A stretch of 64,000 nucleotides of DNA from Nonomuraea polychroma (lineage in GTDB: Bacteria; Actinomycetota; Actinomycetes; Streptosporangiales; Streptosporangiaceae): the NCBI RefSeq assembly GCF_004011505.1, contig NZ_SAUN01000001.1, positions 4,216,001-4,280,000 on the forward strand, read 5' to 3'. A model generated the notes under the pieces. It was not told the origin of the DNA. It ran no database searches and was given only the letters and a program-made list of their open reading frames with translations. The translations under genes were made by a program, and so were the position numbers. Shown one piece after another: positions 53,881-63,377 of the stretch (positions are counted from its first letter, which is position 1; the number at the start of each line of letters is the position of its first letter).

Positions 53881-53976
53881 GGTCATGCGACGGCGGGACA
53901 GAGCGTGCCACAGCGCGGGCAGGGGGCCATCAGGCTCATCACGGGCTCCGGTGAGCGAGGTGTCACGTGTGGGCAC
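53881..53976 (-). pseudogene. Duplicated zinc-finger end of the Fpg/Nei gene
   Basis: This 96-base segment matches 45866-45960 at about nine of ten positions; both encode, on the minus strand, the stretch around SLTGARDEPDGP and LSRRRMTGR. A one-base deletion and a one-base insertion relative to the intact gene break the frame. It therefore lost the rest of the glycosylase and cannot work. Confidence 0.75.
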
Positions 53977-54038
53977 GGCTTGGCCGGCGCCCGCCGGGAA
54001 GCGAGCGCGCGGGCCAAGGTTCGTCGGCGGGCGTCGGC

Positions 54039-56924
54039 TCAGTACACCTCGCTCCTGTTGTTGTTGATCTCGTCGAGGACGCGGATCGCGTCGCTGTAGA
54101 TGCCGGTGTTACCGCTCACCGGGAGCGCCAACGTGCGTATCCCGAACAGGGCGGCACCACGGACATTGTGAAGGTTGTGCCGATCGGCCGTCTCGGACCT
54201 GATGACCGTCGATGCGTTGATCTTCCGAGCCGCGAGGTTGAAGTACGTACCGAGAAGCTGAACCCGCAGGATGCTCGCGTGCGGGTCGCCGGGCGCGAAT
54301 ACCGCCGTGACCTCGGGTTCCGACAACGCGCCGTCGGTTCCGGTGTCGAAGCGCTGGTCGGTCGCCTGGATCCGAGCCAGGATCTCGGAGGTCCACTCCC
54401 CCTGATGCGTTTTCCAGTAGCCCTGACTCCGGGGGTTCCGCGTGGCGGGCACCTCGGTGATCTTGGTGGCCGCCGACGCCTTCACCGGCTCGTAGGTGCA
54501 GTCGTTCTGGTTGGTGAAGGTCAAGGTCGCCGAGTTGGTGAGTTCATCGCCAGGCAGGAAGAGCAAGCTGGGCCGGGCGGTGTACTCGATCGTCTTCTCT
54601 CCCGAGCCACGTGCTGCGGCACCGATCCGCCAGGTGAGCGTGGTCGTGCCATCGGCGTTGCGCACCACGGTCGATGGCTGGGGTCCCGCGCCGGTGTCCA
54701 GCGCCTTGCTGTAGTAGACGTCTGCGGGCAGTACGTCGGTGACGGTGACCCCGGAGGCGTCTCCACTGCCCGTGTTCTCGTACGCGATCCGGTACGTGAT
54801 CGCCTCACCCGCGTTCACCGTGGCCGTGGCGGTCTTGCCTACGGTCAGACGTGGCGCGTGGACGGTGGTGGACAGGGAGTCCGAGCCGGACACCCGGTTG
54901 CCCAGCATGTCCTCGCCCCCGGCGGACGCGCTGCGGGTCAGAACGGTCCCGTCAGCGGTGTCGCACGGCACCTCGACGGTCTCGGTCCGCGAGACGGAAC
55001 CGCCGGCGACGACCGTGTCCACGTTCTCAGACCCCAGCCGAGTCCGCAGCGACGGTCCGCGGCCGGGATTGTCGAGCGAGGTGGTGTAGGTCAGCGTGTC
55101 ACCTGGAGTGGCGTCAGCCGGTCCGGTGACGTCGACTTTGAGCTCTGGCTTCACCAACGTGGCCAGATTGTCCCGTGCTGCCTCGACCGTGTGCGGGTCC
55201 GGCTCGTCTTGCACGGGCGCACCGGCCGTGCGGAAGTTCTCGATCGTACGGAAGCCGTAGAAGAGTCTGTTCCAGTCCTCGAAGCTGTCGAGGCGGCTGA
55301 GAAGCGGCGGTTCACCGGGGTCCTGGTCGCCGTCGTTGTTGATGTCGTTGCTGGTGTCGTCGTTGATGTTGGCCGAGACGTTCCCGGTCGCGGGTGCGCA
55401 ACTGGCACCGGTCATGCCGCCGACGCCGTTCCAGTCGACACCGCCGAGAGCCGGGATGCCGATGCCCATGCACTCGTCCAGGCCGGGAGGAAGCACCTCG
55501 TTCAGGGGGCCCAGCGCGATCCGGGAGTAGTCGCACCCGCCGGGCAGACCGGCCGCGGGCACGGCCGTGACACCGCACGCCTGGAAGGTGTAGTTCATGA
55601 CGCCCAGGTAGTTGGGCTTGTTGTTGAACTCGTCGCGACCGCCGTGCTGCAGCCCCAGCACGTGGCCGAACTCGTGCATGAGCGTGCCCGCCTGCTGGTC
55701 CTGGGTGCCGACGGACTGCCCACTGGCGTTGGTCCCCCAGCACGCGTTCCCGGCCGCATTCGTGCCGCCGAGCGTGACCATGAAGTTGACCCCGGGGATT
55801 CCCTTGGCCTGACCCGAGGTACAGTCGTTGGCCGCCGCGCGAGCGTTGGTCTGGTGGCCGGACAACGCATATCGGAAGACGAAGTCGCGGGCGGGGTTCA
55901 TGTTCTTCAAGGTAAAGAAGTTCGTCGCGGGCTGACCTGGAGCGCCGTCCCAGTCCACGACCATGTTGGTCGCCTCGTTGATCTGGTTGCCGCCTCCGCC
56001 GTAGTTGCCGAAGGTGCCGACGGCACCGCCTCCAGCTCTTGGCACGTTCGTGGCCACGCCTGCGGCCTGACCGTAGAAATTTCCCATGTCGACATGGAGC
56101 TGGATACCTGATGAGCCGTCGGCGTTCAGCACCGGCGCGTCGGCGAAGGACTGCACGACCGTCTGCACAGCGCCCTGGACCGGGCAATGGTTGTGGTTGG
56201 CGCCGAACAGGCAGTCGATCTCCAGGTAGAGGTCCTTGCGGCGGAAGTTGGCGCCCATCGCGGGCAGGTCGACGTCGATGGTGGAGTCGCCGTCGGCGTT
56301 GTAACCCCACCGCTCCCACCCGTCGAGCAGGAAGTCGCCGTCGGTGTCGCCGTTGCTGGAGTCGATGCTGATGTCGAAGCACACCTTGACTCGGGGCTCG
56401 TCGTCATCGTCGCCGTCGCCGACCGCACAGGACTGCGGCCAGTTGACCTTGTCCTCGTTACCGGTGTGGTCGATCCACTTGCCGGTGAGATGGTCGACCC
56501 TGAAGTCGAGGGTGTTGTCGCCGTTGCGTGGGCTGATGTCGCCCAGGTCGTCGCCTGAGGAACTGTCGTGGTCCCAGATCTGGATGCTGACGGGGATGTT
56601 GAGCACGGTGTCCGGCACCTGCGCGGGCAGCACCCAGTACGGTGTGACGAGTGACTTGTCGTCCTCGTGCGGCGTTGAGGGATCGTCATCGCTGCTTCCC
56701 GGCGGCTGTTTCTGCCCGTTGATCCAAACCTTGGCGTAGAGGTCGGCCGGGCCCTCTGCTGCGGCTTCCAGCCCTTCGTTCCTGCAGCTGTCGATGCATT
56801 CGACGTGGGTGATGGTGACGGTGATGGTTCGTGTGGCGATGGCCTGGGCCGCTGTGCCCGAGACAAGACTCACCGCCAGCAGGCTGAGAAGCCCGGCGAA
56901 AGTTCCTAAGAGTCTGCTGCTCAT
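54039..56924 (-). CDS. Secreted metzincin-type zinc metalloprotease with DUF11-like repeats
   Basis: 961 aa. A signal peptide (LLGTFAGLLSLLAVSLVSGT) leads to a C2-like beta region (~30-190), a Ca-binding-looking acidic stretch (GDGDDDDEPRVKVCFDI), and a catalytic domain with TLMHEFGHVLGLQHGG (zinc His417, 421, 427; catalytic Glu418) and a Met-turn (NYLGVMNYTF). Then come DUF11-like domains (~600-830: LTVGKTATATVNAGEAITYR) and a C-terminal domain beginning NPRSQGYWKTHQGEW. It should be an extracellular protease or surface enzyme. GGAGGGC before the ATG at 56924 overlaps a 30-bp perfect palindrome that may control expression. Confidence 0.9.
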   Translation of the reverse strand: MSSRLLGTFAGLLSLLAVSLVSGTAAQAIATRTITVTITHVECIDSCRNEGLEAAAEGPADLYAKVWINGQKQPPGSSDDDPSTPHEDDKSLVTPYWVLPAQVPDTVLNIPVSIQIWDHDSSSGDDLGDISPRNGDNTLDFRVDHLTGKWIDHTGNEDKVNWPQSCAVGDGDDDDEPRVKVCFDISIDSSNGDTDGDFLLDGWERWGYNADGDSTIDVDLPAMGANFRRKDLYLEIDCLFGANHNHCPVQGAVQTVVQSFADAPVLNADGSSGIQLHVDMGNFYGQAAGVATNVPRAGGGAVGTFGNYGGGGNQINEATNMVVDWDGAPGQPATNFFTLKNMNPARDFVFRYALSGHQTNARAAANDCTSGQAKGIPGVNFMVTLGGTNAAGNACWGTNASGQSVGTQDQQAGTLMHEFGHVLGLQHGGRDEFNNKPNYLGVMNYTFQACGVTAVPAAGLPGGCDYSRIALGPLNEVLPPGLDECMGIGIPALGGVDWNGVGGMTGASCAPATGNVSANINDDTSNDINNDGDQDPGEPPLLSRLDSFEDWNRLFYGFRTIENFRTAGAPVQDEPDPHTVEAARDNLATLVKPELKVDVTGPADATPGDTLTYTTSLDNPGRGPSLRTRLGSENVDTVVAGGSVSRTETVEVPCDTADGTVLTRSASAGGEDMLGNRVSGSDSLSTTVHAPRLTVGKTATATVNAGEAITYRIAYENTGSGDASGVTVTDVLPADVYYSKALDTGAGPQPSTVVRNADGTTTLTWRIGAAARGSGEKTIEYTARPSLLFLPGDELTNSATLTFTNQNDCTYEPVKASAATKITEVPATRNPRSQGYWKTHQGEWTSEILARIQATDQRFDTGTDGALSEPEVTAVFAPGDPHASILRVQLLGTYFNLAARKINASTVIRSETADRHNLHNVRGAALFGIRTLALPVSGNTGIYSDAIRVLDEINNNRSEVY

Positions 56925-56933
56925 GTCGCCCTC

Positions 56934-56963
56934 CTGTTGGTGTGAACACGTTCACACCAACAG
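56934..56963. promoter_or_regulatory. 30-bp perfect palindrome at the metalloprotease ribosome binding site
   Basis: Arms CTGTTGGTGTGAAC and GTTCACACCAACAG are perfect over 14 bases with AC in the centre. Position nine bases before the start codon, overlapping the Shine-Dalgarno region. The inner TGTGAAC..GTTCACA looks like LacI/GntR-type operators; as RNA it would form a very stable hairpin that could hide the ribosome binding site. Confidence 0.65.
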
Positions 56964-57089
56964 GAAGTGATGACATGAGTACGGGGGTGCTCATTTCTCC
57001 TCGTCACCGTCGCAGGATGAAGCGCAGTTCGTTCAAGGCGCTGGGCGGCCTGGGGCAGGCGAGGTGGCGGTGGACCTCCACCAGGGACG

Positions 57090-58307
57090 TCAACGCCCTG
57101 TGCTGGGCGATTTGATCGTGCGCCACCGGCGTGGGTGGTGGGAACGGCCCAGCAGCCGCACGGCCACCAAGGGGAACACGACCACGGACAGGAGGCCTGC
57201 CGCCACCAGCGCGGCGGCGTTCTCCGGACGGATGGCGTCCAGCTTCAGGCCGATCGTTGCCGCGGCCACGATCACCGGCAGCGATGTGGCCTGCAGGAGT
57301 CCGCTGGCCATGACCTCCGCGCGCGAGAGACCGGCGGCGCGGTAGGCCAGTGCGGGAAGCCCGCGAACCAGGAGAAGCGCGGCCAGGAACATCGGCACCC
57401 GCAACACCGTGCCAGCGTCGGCGAACAGCGCGCCAAGATTGAATTGAATGCCGCTCGTCACGAAGAACACCGGGACGAGAAATCCGTAGCCCAGACCCTC
57501 GAGTTTGATGTGAAACCGCGGGTGGGTCTGTTGCGCTTCGGGGTCGATCAACCGGAGCACGGCTCCCGCGACGAAGGCGCCGAGGATGGCCTCGAATCCG
57601 AGATGCAAGGCCATCGCAGACAGCCCGACGACGAGGAGCATCGACAGGCGGACCCGGACCTGCGCACTCGTGTCCGCCAGCTTCTCCACGGCTCGGGACA
57701 GCCACATGGAGCGCCCCGCCTGCATCGACGCCAGCACAATGAGTACCGCCAACCCGACGAGGCTGAGGAGCAGCAGCAGCCTGGAGCCCGGGTCCGACGA
57801 ATGCTCGGAGAAGAACAGCGACAGCAGCACCACAGCGCTGATCTCACCGGCCGAGGCCCCGCCGATGGTCAGCTGGCCGACCGGCCGGTCGATCGCGCCG
57901 ACGTCCTTCAAAATGGGAACCAGCAACCCCAGTGACGTGGCCACCAAAGCGGTGCCGATCAGCAGTGGGCTCTCGACCAGCCCCCCTGCGTGCAGGGACC
58001 AGCCGACGATCGCGGCCAGCGCGACCGTGCCGACGAGACCCACGCTGACCAGTCCCGCCCGCGGACCGCGCAGTTGTCGGATGTCGATCTCAAGTCCGGC
58101 CAGGAACAAGAGGAAGCCCAGGCCGATGATCGACAATGATTGGACGGCAGTGTCCGCCGTCACCACGTTCAACACTGCCGGGCCAAGGATGACACCTGCC
58201 ACGATCTCGAGGACGGCGCCGGGCACGGGTAGGCGGGGCACCGTGGCGAGAAGGAACGGGACGCCGGCGGCTACCGCCAGCACGATCAGCAGGTTGTCGT
58301 ACGACAT
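57090..58307 (-). CDS. CPA2-family cation:proton antiporter
   Basis: 405 aa with about eleven to twelve hydrophobic helices and no C-terminal RCK domain. The family signatures LEIVAGVILGPAVLNVV, FLLFLAGLEIDIRQLRGP, AGEISAVVLLSLFF and GLGYGFLVPVFFVTSGIQFN are visible. It exchanges K+ or Na+ for H+ across the cytoplasmic membrane. CGGAG seven bases before the ATG fits the start. The cupin genes lie upstream on the same strand, 170 bases away. Confidence 0.92.
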   Translation of the reverse strand: MSYDNLLIVLAVAAGVPFLLATVPRLPVPGAVLEIVAGVILGPAVLNVVTADTAVQSLSIIGLGFLLFLAGLEIDIRQLRGPRAGLVSVGLVGTVALAAIVGWSLHAGGLVESPLLIGTALVATSLGLLVPILKDVGAIDRPVGQLTIGGASAGEISAVVLLSLFFSEHSSDPGSRLLLLLSLVGLAVLIVLASMQAGRSMWLSRAVEKLADTSAQVRVRLSMLLVVGLSAMALHLGFEAILGAFVAGAVLRLIDPEAQQTHPRFHIKLEGLGYGFLVPVFFVTSGIQFNLGALFADAGTVLRVPMFLAALLLVRGLPALAYRAAGLSRAEVMASGLLQATSLPVIVAAATIGLKLDAIRPENAAALVAAGLLSVVVFPLVAVRLLGRSHHPRRWRTIKSPSTGR

Positions 58308-58477
58308 CAGATACTCCGGTGGTCGCTCGGCGAGCCGCAGACGCCGACCGGTGCCGCACCCTGTGGCATCGTGGCCAGCTCAGTGTTCGGAGCACCTCAT
58401 CCGGCGGTTACTCCTCTGGCGCTGGGGCCGTCACGCGAGGGACAGGCCCGGAGCAGCGGCCGCCTCGCAGCCCGCGG

Positions 58478-58912
58478 TTATGGGCGAGGCGCCCGGCGGT
58501 CCCGACGCTCTTCGAGTTCTTCCGCGCTCACCGGGATGAGCATCGGCTGCCCGGCCACACCGAACATCGTGACGACGAATTCCGTTTCGGCGTCCGGGAG
58601 GTTGTTGGCATCCTGGTAGTGGATGAGATCGCCGCCGGGCTCCCAGAACGTCTCTCCGGCCTTGACGACCCGTTGTGGTTCGCCTTCCAGTTCAAAGATC
58701 ATCTCGCCTCTGATCATGTACCCGAAGGCGGGACCGGTGTGGCGGTGCGGCGGGTTGCCCTCGCTGCCCGGCGGCAGAGTGACCAGGATGGTCATCGCCT
58801 CGGCGTTGTCGGGCATCGGCGGCGGCGACGGCACCGACGAGATGAGTTCGATTCTCGGCGGCGGCTTAGTCGCATTGGGGTTCTCGAGGTGGTGCATATG
58901 TTCGGCGCTCAT
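58478..58912 (-). CDS. Cupin-domain protein (cytoplasmic)
   Basis: 144 aa. Cupin motif 1 is PPHRHTGPAFGYMIRGEMIF and motif 2 WEPGGDLIHYQDA; the histidines fit a metal site. Small single-domain cupins bind or isomerise small metabolites, or act as dioxygenases; nothing more specific can be read. A second cupin with an export signal is encoded 77 bases upstream on the same strand, so they may be cotranscribed. Confidence 0.85.
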   Translation of the reverse strand: MSAEHMHHLENPNATKPPPRIELISSVPSPPPMPDNAEAMTILVTLPPGSEGNPPHRHTGPAFGYMIRGEMIFELEGEPQRVVKAGETFWEPGGDLIHYQDANNLPDAETEFVVTMFGVAGQPMLIPVSAEELEERRDRRAPRP

Positions 58913-58989
58913 GCGTTCCTTCGTCCTCTCTGACCGTTTCTGTTGCCGACTGAGACAAGTGATGCGGTGATCTATGGGGCGACGATGAC

Positions 58990-59472
58990 CTACCCTGGCG
59001 GATCATCGATCTTGATCTTGTCTCCTGTGTTGGAGATGAAGATGACCAGCAACTTCGCCGATTTTGTCCGGCTGGTGTTCTCCGTGAGCACATGGTGGGC
59101 ACCCGGCGGCTCGACCCAGTCCTCGCCCTGGCGGAAAATGCGCACCGGCTCGCCACTGATCTGGCTACGCAACGTGCCTTCGAGCACGTAGGCGTACACG
59201 AAAGCCTTGCCGTGCCGATGCGGCACCGCACGTGAACCTGGCGGGAAATCCGCGATCGCCGAGGTGAACGTCTTGCCCTTGACATTCGGGACGGCCTGTT
59301 CCAACAGAGGCGACAGCGTCTCGGACGGTGGCTGCGAAACCGTGGCAGCGACGGGCACCTCGGCGGCAACCTGTACCGTGCCGGCCGCACGCTCTGCTAC
59401 GGGAGCACACGCGGCGGCCGCGGCCACCACACCGGCAGCCAGGAACCCGCTGGCGAACCGTACTCGGATCAT
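58990..59472 (-). CDS. Exported cupin-domain protein, probable lipoprotein
   Basis: 160 aa. The signal MIRVRFASGFLAAGVVAAAA ends in ACAPV, a weak lipobox with Cys22. After a linker (PPSETLSPLLEQAVPNVKGK) the cupin barrel shows VPHRHGKAFVYAYVLEGTLR and DWVEPPGAHHVLTENTS. Closely similar in build to the cytoplasmic cupin next to it but located outside. AGGAGAG lies six bases before the ATG at 59472. Confidence 0.85.
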   Translation of the reverse strand: MIRVRFASGFLAAGVVAAAAACAPVAERAAGTVQVAAEVPVAATVSQPPSETLSPLLEQAVPNVKGKTFTSAIADFPPGSRAVPHRHGKAFVYAYVLEGTLRSQISGEPVRIFRQGEDWVEPPGAHHVLTENTSRTKSAKLLVIFISNTGDKIKIDDPPG

Positions 59473-59714
59473 GACGACTCTCCTATCCCGCTTGGACCCT
59501 TGAGGCGGAGGGGACGATCGCGAGGCCTCCCGCTTCCGGCCCCAAGGGCTCGCTGCTCTGACTCGCCACACCACCGCAGACAGCCGCTAACCTCGGCGTG
59601 GCGTCTCGGCCAGGCGGAGTGGAGTTGCTCGAGTACGCTGCCCAGGCACTTCGACGCCTACCGAGGGCGGATTCAAGCCTTGGCGATGGTCTGCTCAGGC
59701 GCAGGTCGAGCCGG

Positions 59715-60638
59715 CTATCCGCCTTCCGCGACCCGGATGATCGTCTTGCCCTGGCCGCGCTGGGCGGCCGCGAGCACCGACGGCGCCTCGGCGAGCGTCC
59801 GCACGGCCCCGACGTTCGGGCGGAGCCGTCCGTCCCGGAGCCGCAGGGCCAGGTCCGCGAGGCGGGCGCGATCGGGTTCGACGACGAAGAAGATCGCCTG
59901 CCCGTCTCGGGGCCGGACCGTGGGTGGCGAGGCGATGGCGACGAGCGTGCCGCCGGCGCGCACCAGGGCGGCCGAGCGGTCCATGATGTCGCCGCCGATC
60001 ATGTCGAGCACCACGTCGACCTGACCGCCATCTTCGAGACGATCGGCCTGCAGGTCCAGGAAGACATCCACGCCGAGCTCGAGTGCCGTGTCCCTGGCGC
60101 CGGCCCTGCCGGTGCCGATCACCCGGGCTCCTGCCTCGCGCGCGAGCTGCACCGCGAGAGCACCGACACCGCCCGCGGCGCCGTGGATCAGGACGGTCTG
60201 GCCGGCAGTGAGGCGGCCATGGTCGAACAGGCCCTGCCATGCTGTCAGCCCTGAGATCGGCAGTGCGGCGGCCACGGTGTGGTCGACGTCGGCCGGCAGC
60301 GGCGCGAGGTTGCGGGCCTCCACCGCCACGTACTCGGCCAGCGAGCCGTCGCGGGCCGGGTCGGTCATCCCGAACACCCGCTGACCGACGGTCAGGCCGG
60401 TGGTTCCGTATCCCAGCTCGACGACGACACCGGACACCTCATGCCCGAGCACACTCGGCGTCCGGTCGCGGCCCGCGCGATCGGACCACGTTGCCGCCCA
60501 GTCGAGCTCTCCGGGGGTGAACGCCGCGGCATGCACCCGCACGATGACGTCGTTCTCGGCGGCGTGGGGGTAGGGCACTTCCGTCAGGGAGAGCCCAGCC
60601 AGACCGGCGGCGCGGTCTCGGACGGTGATGGCCTGCAT
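59715..60638 (-). CDS. NAD(P)H:quinone-oxidoreductase-like enzyme (zinc-independent MDR family)
   Basis: 307 aa. The GroES-like N-terminal part reads VIVRVHAAAFTPGELDWAAT, LGHEVSGVVVELGYGTTGLT and VGQRVFGMTDPARDGSLAEY; the Rossmann part starts QTVLIHGAAGGVGALAVQLA. There are no zinc-binding cysteines, so it belongs to the quinone-oxidoreductase-like branch of the medium-chain dehydrogenases that reduce quinones or enones with NADPH. Single gene. Confidence 0.9.
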   Translation of the reverse strand: MQAITVRDRAAGLAGLSLTEVPYPHAAENDVIVRVHAAAFTPGELDWAATWSDRAGRDRTPSVLGHEVSGVVVELGYGTTGLTVGQRVFGMTDPARDGSLAEYVAVEARNLAPLPADVDHTVAAALPISGLTAWQGLFDHGRLTAGQTVLIHGAAGGVGALAVQLAREAGARVIGTGRAGARDTALELGVDVFLDLQADRLEDGGQVDVVLDMIGGDIMDRSAALVRAGGTLVAIASPPTVRPRDGQAIFFVVEPDRARLADLALRLRDGRLRPNVGAVRTLAEAPSVLAAAQRGQGKTIIRVAEGG

Positions 60639-60825
60639 GACAGGTCCTCGCGAGCGGTGGCATATCGGACAGGACGAAACGTACCCGCCTGAGCTGGGGT
60701 TTGATGCGTATGTGCAGGTCAGCGTCTCTTCTCAGGTTTGCCCGTAGATCCTTTGCCGAGGCATGTGGATCACGGGGCCCGGGCATGGTGGAAGGCCGGA
60801 TGACCCGTCGCTGAAGGAGGCTTCC

Positions 60826-61270
60826 GTGGCCATCGTCTCGCGCGGCTTCCGCGGCAGGCCCAGTGAGGGCGGCGGCCGGGTCCCACCCGGCCAGTATCTG
60901 GTCGAGGACTTTCCGTGTTGTCGGCGGGTCCTTTGCGTCACCAAATGGTCAAAGCTGGACACCAGCTGGGCGGGCGTTCCGCTCGACGTGCTGTTCGAGG
61001 ACGTGGAGACCGCCGCCGAGTACGCGCTGATCTACTCCTACGGCGGCTGCACCACCAACCTGCCGCTCGATGACCTGCTCGACGGCCAGGCGTGGACCGC
61101 GCACCGCTTCGACGGCGAAGAACTGGCGCCTGTCCACGGCGGTCCGGCCCAGGCTGGTGGCCCGGTGCCCCGGATGCGCGGAGGTGGTGCTGCGCTTGGT
61201 GCGCGGTCTCGGCACGGCGTGGCTCGATCTTCGCGGCGCCGTCTCCCTGCGCGTGTCCCTGCCGGATTGA
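60826..61270 (+). pseudogene. Composite of sulfite-oxidase-like enzyme and DUF6510-like protein
   Basis: Starts at a GTG with AAGGAGG five bases upstream. The first part (VAIVSRGFRGRPSEGGGRVP, then PPGQYLVEDFP) is the N-terminus of the actinobacterial molybdopterin sulfite-oxidase-like family. After a deletion it resumes at TKWSKLDTSWAGVPLDVLFE and SYGGCTTNLPLDDLLDG. Beyond GEELAPVHGG the sense passes, in another frame, to LVARCPGCAEVVLRLVRGLG and AWLDLRGAVSLRV, the end of a DUF6510-like zinc-ribbon protein. Two neighbouring genes thus appear to have been fused by a deletion; the Mo-binding core is gone. Confidence 0.6.
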
Positions 61271-61319
61271 CCGACGTGGCCCAGGGATGCGCGCGGGTTG
61301 GCGCTGGTTCATTCCGGGG

Positions 61320-62609
61320 TCACTCGGCGACCGAGGCCGCGCTATGGCGTGGCCCCAGGTAACGCCAGAAGAAGTCGTTGAGCACGGTGATCCGGTTCCG
61401 CCCGCCCAGCAGGTACGCGACGTGCACGAGGATCCACGCCAGCCAGGGGACCAGGCCATGCATGGTCACCCCGTTGCGCAGCTGTATCACTGCCTCAGCG
61501 CGGCCGACGATCGCCATGATGCCGGGGTCGCGGTAGGAGAACCGCTGGACGGGGCGGTCCTGGGCGGCGGCGAGGATCTGCCGGCCCACATGCTTGCCCA
61601 TCTGGATGGCCGGCTGGGCGACTTGCGGCAGCGGCTGGGGCGGCAGCGCGAGATCGCCGGCGACGAACACCTCCGGGTGGTCCTCCAGGTTGAGCGCCTC
61701 GGTGACGACGACCCTGCCGCCCTTGCCCTGCGGCAGGCCGCAGTCGGCGACCTCCTCGGGCGCGATCACGCCGGGCGCCCAGATGGTGACGTCGCTGTGC
61801 AGCCGGGTGCCGTCCTCGAGGATGACGGCGTCGGGTTCGATCGCGGCGACGGTGCTGCCGAGCCTGAGATCGACGCCGCGTTTGCGCAGTGCGTCGGCGG
61901 CGGCGTCACGCAGGCGCGGCTTGTACGGTGCCAGCACGTAGCCGAACCGCTCGACCAGGGTGACGCTGGTCTGCTCGGGCTTGATCTCCGGGTGGGTGAG
62001 CGGGATGGTACGGCGGCGCAGCTCGGCGATGACCCCGGCCGTCTCGACGCCGGTGGGGCCGCCGCCGACGATGACGACGTGGGTGCTGGGGCGCTTGCCC
62101 TCGGCGGTCTCCTCCAGGCAGCGCTGTATCCGCTCCCGCAGGGTGACCGCGTCGCGAACGGAGTACATCGGCATGGCGTGCTCCCGGGCGCCGTTGATGC
62201 CGAGCCAGTTGGTGGTGACGCCGGTGGCGAGCACAAGGTAGTCGTAGTCGATGGCGGTGCCGTCGGCCAGCTCCACCCGTTTGTCGTCGAGGTGCAGGGT
62301 GCTCAGCCTGGACACACGGACGCGCACGTTGGGGTACTTGCCGGCGAAGGCGCGCAGCGGGTAAGCGACGTCCCCGGCGCTGATGCCTGCCGTGGCGACC
62401 TGGTAGAGCAGCGGCTGGAAGGTGGTGTACGGGCGGGGGTCGACAAGGGCGACGAGCGCGCCGCCGCGGGCGAGCTCGCGGGCCGCGTTCAGCCCGGCGA
62501 AGCCGGCGCCCACGACCACGACGCGAGGCCTGGCCGGTCGCCGCGCCGGCTTGGAGCGGGCCTTCACCCGTTGCACGGGTGTCTTCACCGCGCTCTTCAA
62601 TGGAGCCAT
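61320..62609 (-). CDS. Type II NADH dehydrogenase (NDH-2 family)
   Basis: 429 aa. A basic N-terminal tail precedes the FAD fold VVVVGAGFAGLNAARELARG; the quinone-reductase signature region is PYTTFQPLLYQVATAGISAG; the NADH fold is HVVIVGGGPTGVETAGVIAE; FAD contact VFVAGDLALPPQPL follows. The C-terminal amphipathic/membrane anchor is LVPWLAWILVHVAYLLGGRN. It oxidises NADH and reduces membrane quinone without proton pumping. The ATG at 62609, with GGAGG about nine bases upstream, is chosen over a longer frame. Confidence 0.93.
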   Translation of the reverse strand: MAPLKSAVKTPVQRVKARSKPARRPARPRVVVVGAGFAGLNAARELARGGALVALVDPRPYTTFQPLLYQVATAGISAGDVAYPLRAFAGKYPNVRVRVSRLSTLHLDDKRVELADGTAIDYDYLVLATGVTTNWLGINGAREHAMPMYSVRDAVTLRERIQRCLEETAEGKRPSTHVVIVGGGPTGVETAGVIAELRRRTIPLTHPEIKPEQTSVTLVERFGYVLAPYKPRLRDAAADALRKRGVDLRLGSTVAAIEPDAVILEDGTRLHSDVTIWAPGVIAPEEVADCGLPQGKGGRVVVTEALNLEDHPEVFVAGDLALPPQPLPQVAQPAIQMGKHVGRQILAAAQDRPVQRFSYRDPGIMAIVGRAEAVIQLRNGVTMHGLVPWLAWILVHVAYLLGGRNRITVLNDFFWRYLGPRHSAASVAE

Positions 62610-63377
62610 CACCGGGCCTCCCTCCGCGATTCTCCTCAGAGATGCGCTCGACAGCAAAAGATGTGGGCGTTGTCCTGCCGGTTGGCCTGCCACGGCTGCA
62701 CTCCCCCGCCGCCCAGGCCGAGCCGGTGCCACAGAGCCAGCACGTTCGTCAGCTCCATGCCGCCGCCTCGGGCGCGGCCACCGAACTCATCGCGGGCGGT
62801 GGCTGCCGGGATGCTTCGCTCCGGCCGACTGGACGCGGGCGGCGGCTTCCTCGTCCATCGGTGTGTGCTTGCTCATGCCGGTGCCGTACCCCGAGCCGGC
62901 AGATGGGTGGGGACGCATGGTCAAAGTCTTCGGCAAGGGTATGGACTGCTTGTCCTATTCGCTACGGAAACCTAAGCGTCTGCCCTGATCTCGTCGTGGC
63001 GCTGGTCAGGTTGGTGGCGACGGTCAGGCCCCGGGCAGGATCATTTTGCCGGACCGGTATGCCTCGGCGAGGTGCCCGCCGGTCTGGTTGCCCCGTGACG
63101 CCGCCCGAGCCCTCACACTCTGCGACATGACGGGCGGTGGCCGATTCTGGCCAGGTGAGCGAGGGCGAGGCGGGCATCAAATCGCTCATATGTTCTACCC
63201 GGCAGAGCTAAGTATTGGTAGCCTTACGGTCACTGAAGGTGAAAGCCGGAGCCTGGGCGGAGGTGCGGGTATGCGGGCGTGCCGGTCGTCGAGCAGGGCC
63301 AGGACGGTGCCCGACCCCAGTGCGAGGCGTCAGCCTCGGCCTGCCCCGGCCTACCCCGCGGCGGGGCCGGTGGATGC
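62610..63377. other. Intergenic region, possible mobile element left end
   Basis: About 770 bases without a convincing gene. A locally AT-rich patch near 63180-63240 is the likeliest promoter for the gene at 63378. If that gene belongs to a transposon-like family, the left end should be here, but no inverted or direct repeat was found by eye. Confidence 0.35.

Noticed and set aside
60763..61362. Intact 199-codon hypothetical gene
   Set aside because: The frame is made of two family fragments joined by deletion and then non-coding sequence; better described as a pseudogene.
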